A DNA stretch of 43,920 nucleotides, from contig NZ_BAWO01000055.1 in NCBI RefSeq assembly GCF_000632715.1, forward strand, positions 1 through 43,920, written 5' to 3'. The notes beneath the pieces were generated by a model that saw only the letters and a program-made list of their open reading frames with translations, searched no databases and was not told the origin of the DNA. A program made the translations under genes and the position numbers. The stretch is from Parageobacillus caldoxylosilyticus NBRC 107762 (GTDB lineage: Bacteria; Bacillota; Bacilli; Bacillales; Anoxybacillaceae). Shown in pieces: positions 42,724-43,920 of this stretch; position 1 is the stretch's first letter; each line of letters opens with the position of its first letter.

Positions 42724-43896
42724 TTATTTGGAATAGGCAAGTTTACCACGGCATATCGTCATTACGACATCATGCTGCTCATTTAATACGACGAGATCAG
42801 CATCTTTGCCGGCGCGGATGCTTCCTTTTCTGTCTAAGACGCCTAATTGCTTTGCTGGATTCCAGCTCGTCATGCGGATGATATCTTCTAAAGTGCAGCC
42901 GGTATACACCATCGCATTTTTCACCGCATCTCCTAATTTTAAAATGCTTCCCGCCAACGTGCCGTCACGCAATGTCGCCTTTTCCCCTTGCACCGTCACT
43001 TCCTGTCCGCCGAGCTCATATGTTCCCGCTCCAAGACATTTGGCGCGCATTGCGTCTGTAATTAATATGAGCCCAGTGCTTCCTTTATTCTGATAAGCGA
43101 AGCGAATCATCTCCGGCGCCACATGAACGCCATCAGCGATTAGTTCACATATTACTTCCTCGTGCATCAGCACCGCCCCGGCAACTCCCGGCTCACGGTG
43201 GTGAATGCCGCGCATGCCGTTAAATAGGTGAGTCGCATGCTTTACCCCTGCGTCAATCGCTGCTTTTACTTGTTTGTACACCGCATCAGAATGGCCGATT
43301 GAGGCGACAACACCATGTTCTTTTAAGTAAGCGGTGAGCGCCAAGCCATTCTTTTCTTCCGGCGCCAGCGTGACAAGGCGAATATGTCCATTTGCGATGT
43401 TCTGCCAATTTTGAAATAGTTCGATATTCGGTTCGATGATATTTTTTGGATGTTGCGCCCCTGCACGTTTTGGGGAAATAAATGGACCTTCTAAATGAAT
43501 GCCAAGTACCTCTGCTTCCCCAGATGGATTGCTTCTATCTATATATTGCGCAACATTTTGTAAAGCACGTTCAATCTGCTCAATAGGTGCGGTCATCGTC
43601 GTCGCTAAAAAACTTGTTGTTCCTTCCTTTGGCAATGTTTTTGCCATTGTGCGCAACGCTTCGTCTGTCGCATCCATTACATCAGCTCCAGATGCGCCAT
43701 GGATATGGACATCAATAAATCCCGGCACAACGGAGAAGCTTGGGTCGAGCTCCACCACCTCCGCTTCACTCGAAGCCGGGCATGATGACATCGGGCCTAC
43801 TTCTACAATTTTGTCCCCTTCTGTCAGCACATACCCTTGCTCGATTTTCCCTGTTTCCGCATAGATAACTGCGTTTTTCAGCAACCGCCGTTTCAC
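42724..43896 (-). CDS. nagA: N-acetylglucosamine-6-phosphate deacetylase
   Basis: The 390-aa enzyme is an amidohydrolase: VPGFIDVHIHGASGADVMD near 57-75 holds the metal-binding His pair, GIHLEGPFISPKRAGAQ near 124 the Glu ligand, IGHSDA near 196 and THLFNGMRGIHHREPG near 218 further ligands, and LITDAM near 277 the catalytic Asp. It removes acetate from GlcNAc-6-phosphate. It starts at GTG (43896) with AGAGGG upstream; no other start fits. First visible gene of the operon; its promoter lies outside the window. Confidence 0.95.
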   Translation of the reverse strand: MKRRLLKNAVIYAETGKIEQGYVLTEGDKIVEVGPMSSCPASSEAEVVELDPSFSVVPGFIDVHIHGASGADVMDATDEALRTMAKTLPKEGTTSFLATTMTAPIEQIERALQNVAQYIDRSNPSGEAEVLGIHLEGPFISPKRAGAQHPKNIIEPNIELFQNWQNIANGHIRLVTLAPEEKNGLALTAYLKEHGVVASIGHSDAVYKQVKAAIDAGVKHATHLFNGMRGIHHREPGVAGAVLMHEEVICELIADGVHVAPEMIRFAYQNKGSTGLILITDAMRAKCLGAGTYELGGQEVTVQGEKATLRDGTLAGSILKLGDAVKNAMVYTGCTLEDIIRMTSWNPAKQLGVLDRKGSIRAGKDADLVVLNEQHDVVMTICRGKLAYSK

Positions 43897-43920
43897 TAAT
43901 ATTACACCCTCTTTCTATTA

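Overview
The window looks like chromosome of a thermophilic, endospore-forming Bacillaceae of the Geobacillus/Parageobacillus/Anoxybacillus group. Evidence: an almost unbroken B. subtilis-like order (ypdA-gudB-prsW-sleB-ypeB-ypfA-ypfB; ypbH-ypbG-ypbF-ypbE-ypbD-recQ-ypbB-fer; serA; rsiX-sigX), spore genes (sleB, ypeB, cotJABC), a bacillithiol-system reductase, strong AGGAGG ribosome sites, and a ferredoxin nearly identical, as I recall it, to that of Bacillus thermoproteolyticus. Genus is inference.

Layout. 1-968: truncated IS200/IS605 TnpB-related gene, lying where cmk would follow ypfB in B. subtilis. 1252-5182: c-di-GMP receptor YpfA with YpfB, the germination pair SleB/YpeB, and the PrsW protease. 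5292-8652: asparaginase, YpdA and glutamate dehydrogenase. 8910-16306: ypb block (MecB-type adaptor, phosphoesterase, membrane proteins, RecQ with YpbB), interrupted by the divergent spore-coat operon cotJABC. 16564-20261: ferredoxin, pyrophosphatase, SerA and a histidinol phosphatase. 20344-22221: a possible 29-aa membrane peptide, then SigX/RsiX with a SigX-type promoter in front of sigX.

22350-32236: the centrepiece, a 12-gene minus-strand corrinoid operon led by a cobalamin riboswitch and a terminator: btuF-btuC-btuD::cbiZ-cbiB-cobD-cobU-cobS-cobC-cobU-like-pduO-cblT-cblS. It is a salvage pathway. Corrinoids enter through BtuFCD, CbiZ cuts cobinamide to cobyric acid, CobD and CbiB rebuild the aminopropanol arm, CobU activates it, and CobS adds alpha-ribazole. 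CblT/CblS import and phosphorylate alpha-ribazole, replacing the absent CobT. PduO adenosylates the corrinoid.

32372-38278: YvbH-like PH-domain protein, an APC permease and a formamidase/acetamidase, then a tightly coupled operon of a sensor-poor histidine kinase, a REC-AraC regulator and an SSS-like membrane protein. 38526-38760 has no gene but is full of complementary segments on the minus strand, resembling the right end/guide-RNA part of an IS605-type element. 38837-43896: N-acetylglucosamine operon nagA-nagB-nagR-PTS EIICB plus an uncharacterised TIM-barrel-like protein.

No tRNA, rRNA, CRISPR array or prophage was seen. The observations most worth a second look are the structured element at 38.5 kb, the degenerate second CobU, the BtuD-CbiZ fusion with CblTS, the riboswitch expression platform, and the transporter-coupled two-component system.
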